Assembly (NCBI GenBank): GCA_030637245.1 | Contig: DAOVVI010000086.1 | Location: 1-6,657, forward strand | Source: Cyclobacteriaceae bacterium | GTDB lineage: Bacteria; Bacteroidota; Bacteroidia; Cytophagales; Cyclobacteriaceae | Reading direction: 5' to 3' | DNA length: 6,657 bases | Part shown: positions 5,885 to 6,657 of the stretch, in pieces | How positions within the stretch are numbered: the first letter of the stretch is position 1 | How the letters are laid out: each line of letters opens with the position of its first letter | The notes under the pieces: generated by a model | Databases searched by the model: none | Seen by the model: only the letters and a program-made list of their open reading frames with translations | What the model was told of the DNA's origin: nothing | Translations under genes and position numbers: made by a program

Positions 5885-6657
5885 ATGAAAAAGGTATTAG
5901 GAATGGGCAATGCCCTTGTAGATATACTGGTAAAAATTAATGACGATCGGTTACTGGAAACATTTGAACTCCCAAAGGGAAGTATGCAGTTGGTTGACAA
6001 GGAGAAATCGCAACAATTGATCAATGCATTGGGTCATTTGAAATATGAAATTGCATCGGGGGGTTCTGCGGCAAATACCATCAATGGATTAGCTAATCTT
6101 GAAATGTCTTGCGGATATATAGGTAAAATCCATGAAGATAAGCCTGGAAAGATCTTTTCCAATGATATGACCAAAAAAGGGATCGAGGCCATTTTATTAA
6201 ATGGAGACCAGGATACCGGAATCGCCACTACACTAATAAGTGAAGATTCGCAAAGAACTTTTGCAACTTACCTTGGAGCAGCGGTAGAATTGACTCCTGA
6301 AGATTTGAAGGAGGAATATTTTAAAGGGTACGATTTTTTTCACATTGAAGGATATTTGGTTCAAAATCATGAATTGATTGAAGCGGCTGTACAACTTGCA
6401 AAAAGAAACGGGCTGAAAGTTTCTATTGATATGGCCAGCTACAATGTAGTGGAAAGCAATTTGCAATTTCTGAAAAAATTGGTTGTAGAATATGTCGATA
6501 TTGTGTTTGCAAATGAGGAAGAATCAAAGTCCTTTACTGGTAAAGATCCGGAAGCGGCATTAATGGAAATAGCTGAAATGTGTGAGATTTCCATTGTAAA
6601 AGTTGGAGCTAAAGGCTCAATGGTTAAAACGAATCATGAAAAAGTTATTGTCAAGGC
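5885..6657 (+). CDS. PfkB/ribokinase-family carbohydrate or nucleoside kinase (C-terminus cut by window edge)
   Basis: This is an ATP-dependent sugar or nucleoside kinase of the ribokinase fold. The frame runs from ATG 5885 to the window end without a stop, giving 257 complete codons; the family is usually about 300-340 residues. Visible elements are MGNALVDIL (7-15) at the N-terminus, ASGGSAANT (57-65, PfkB signature 1 with the di-glycine hinge), SQRTFATYLGAA (122-133, an adenosine-kinase-like stretch), IDMASYNVV (181-189), FANEEE (208-213) and VKVGAKGS (238-245). The catalytic DTxGAGD motif is expected just past the edge, so activity cannot be confirmed. Adenosine kinase is possible, but substrate is not decidable here. 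An in-frame TGA at 5855 and no earlier ATG fix the start. No Shine-Dalgarno sequence is present. Confidence 0.9.
   Translation, partial: MKKVLGMGNALVDILVKINDDRLLETFELPKGSMQLVDKEKSQQLINALGHLKYEIASGGSAANTINGLANLEMSCGYIGKIHEDKPGKIFSNDMTKKGIEAILLNGDQDTGIATTLISEDSQRTFATYLGAAVELTPEDLKEEYFKGYDFFHIEGYLVQNHELIEAAVQLAKRNGLKVSIDMASYNVVESNLQFLKKLVVEYVDIVFANEEESKSFTGKDPEAALMEIAEMCEISIVKVGAKGSMVKTNHEKVIVK

Noticed and set aside
1..6657. CRISPR, transposon, prophage, toxin-antitoxin or defence system
   Set aside because: No regularly spaced repeats, transposase, integrase, terminal inverted repeats or defence-family motifs were found. The genes are housekeeping types.

Overview
The window is AT-rich chromosomal DNA, most likely from a member of the Bacteroidota. 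Three things point that way. Start codons almost never have a Shine-Dalgarno sequence in front of them. Several upstream regions carry the TAnnTTTG -7 box typical of this phylum. The protein families and the recF / TPR protein / ribH neighbourhood match Bacteroidota genomes as I know them. No genus can be named from the sequence alone.

Layout. On the minus strand, positions 1-771 hold the N-terminal 257 codons of recF, which runs off the left edge. A 115-bp divergent spacer separates it from a run of plus-strand genes: pdhA (887-1918, pyruvate dehydrogenase E1 alpha), a membrane-anchored TPR protein (1975-2691), a strong intrinsic terminator (2712-2746), ribH (2766-3242, lumazine synthase), a monofunctional aspartate kinase (3307-4626), and an exported glycerophosphodiester phosphodiesterase (4720-5613). 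A 271-bp non-coding stretch follows, with a consensus-like promoter and two copies of a small GC-rich repeat. The last gene is a PfkB/ribokinase-family sugar or nucleoside kinase (from 5885), cut by the right edge.

The genes cover DNA repair, central carbon metabolism, riboflavin synthesis, aspartate-family amino acid synthesis, phospholipid headgroup recycling and sugar/nucleoside phosphorylation. They do not form one pathway. Spacers of 56-115 bp at most junctions, the terminator and the separate promoter-like boxes suggest several short transcription units rather than one operon.

I found no mobile element, CRISPR array, tRNA, rRNA, toxin-antitoxin or defence module. The least ordinary parts are the repeat-bearing spacer 5614-5884, the terminator just 20 bp in front of ribH, and the pdhA gene without its E1 beta or E2 partners. 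I see no evidence for a new multi-gene system.
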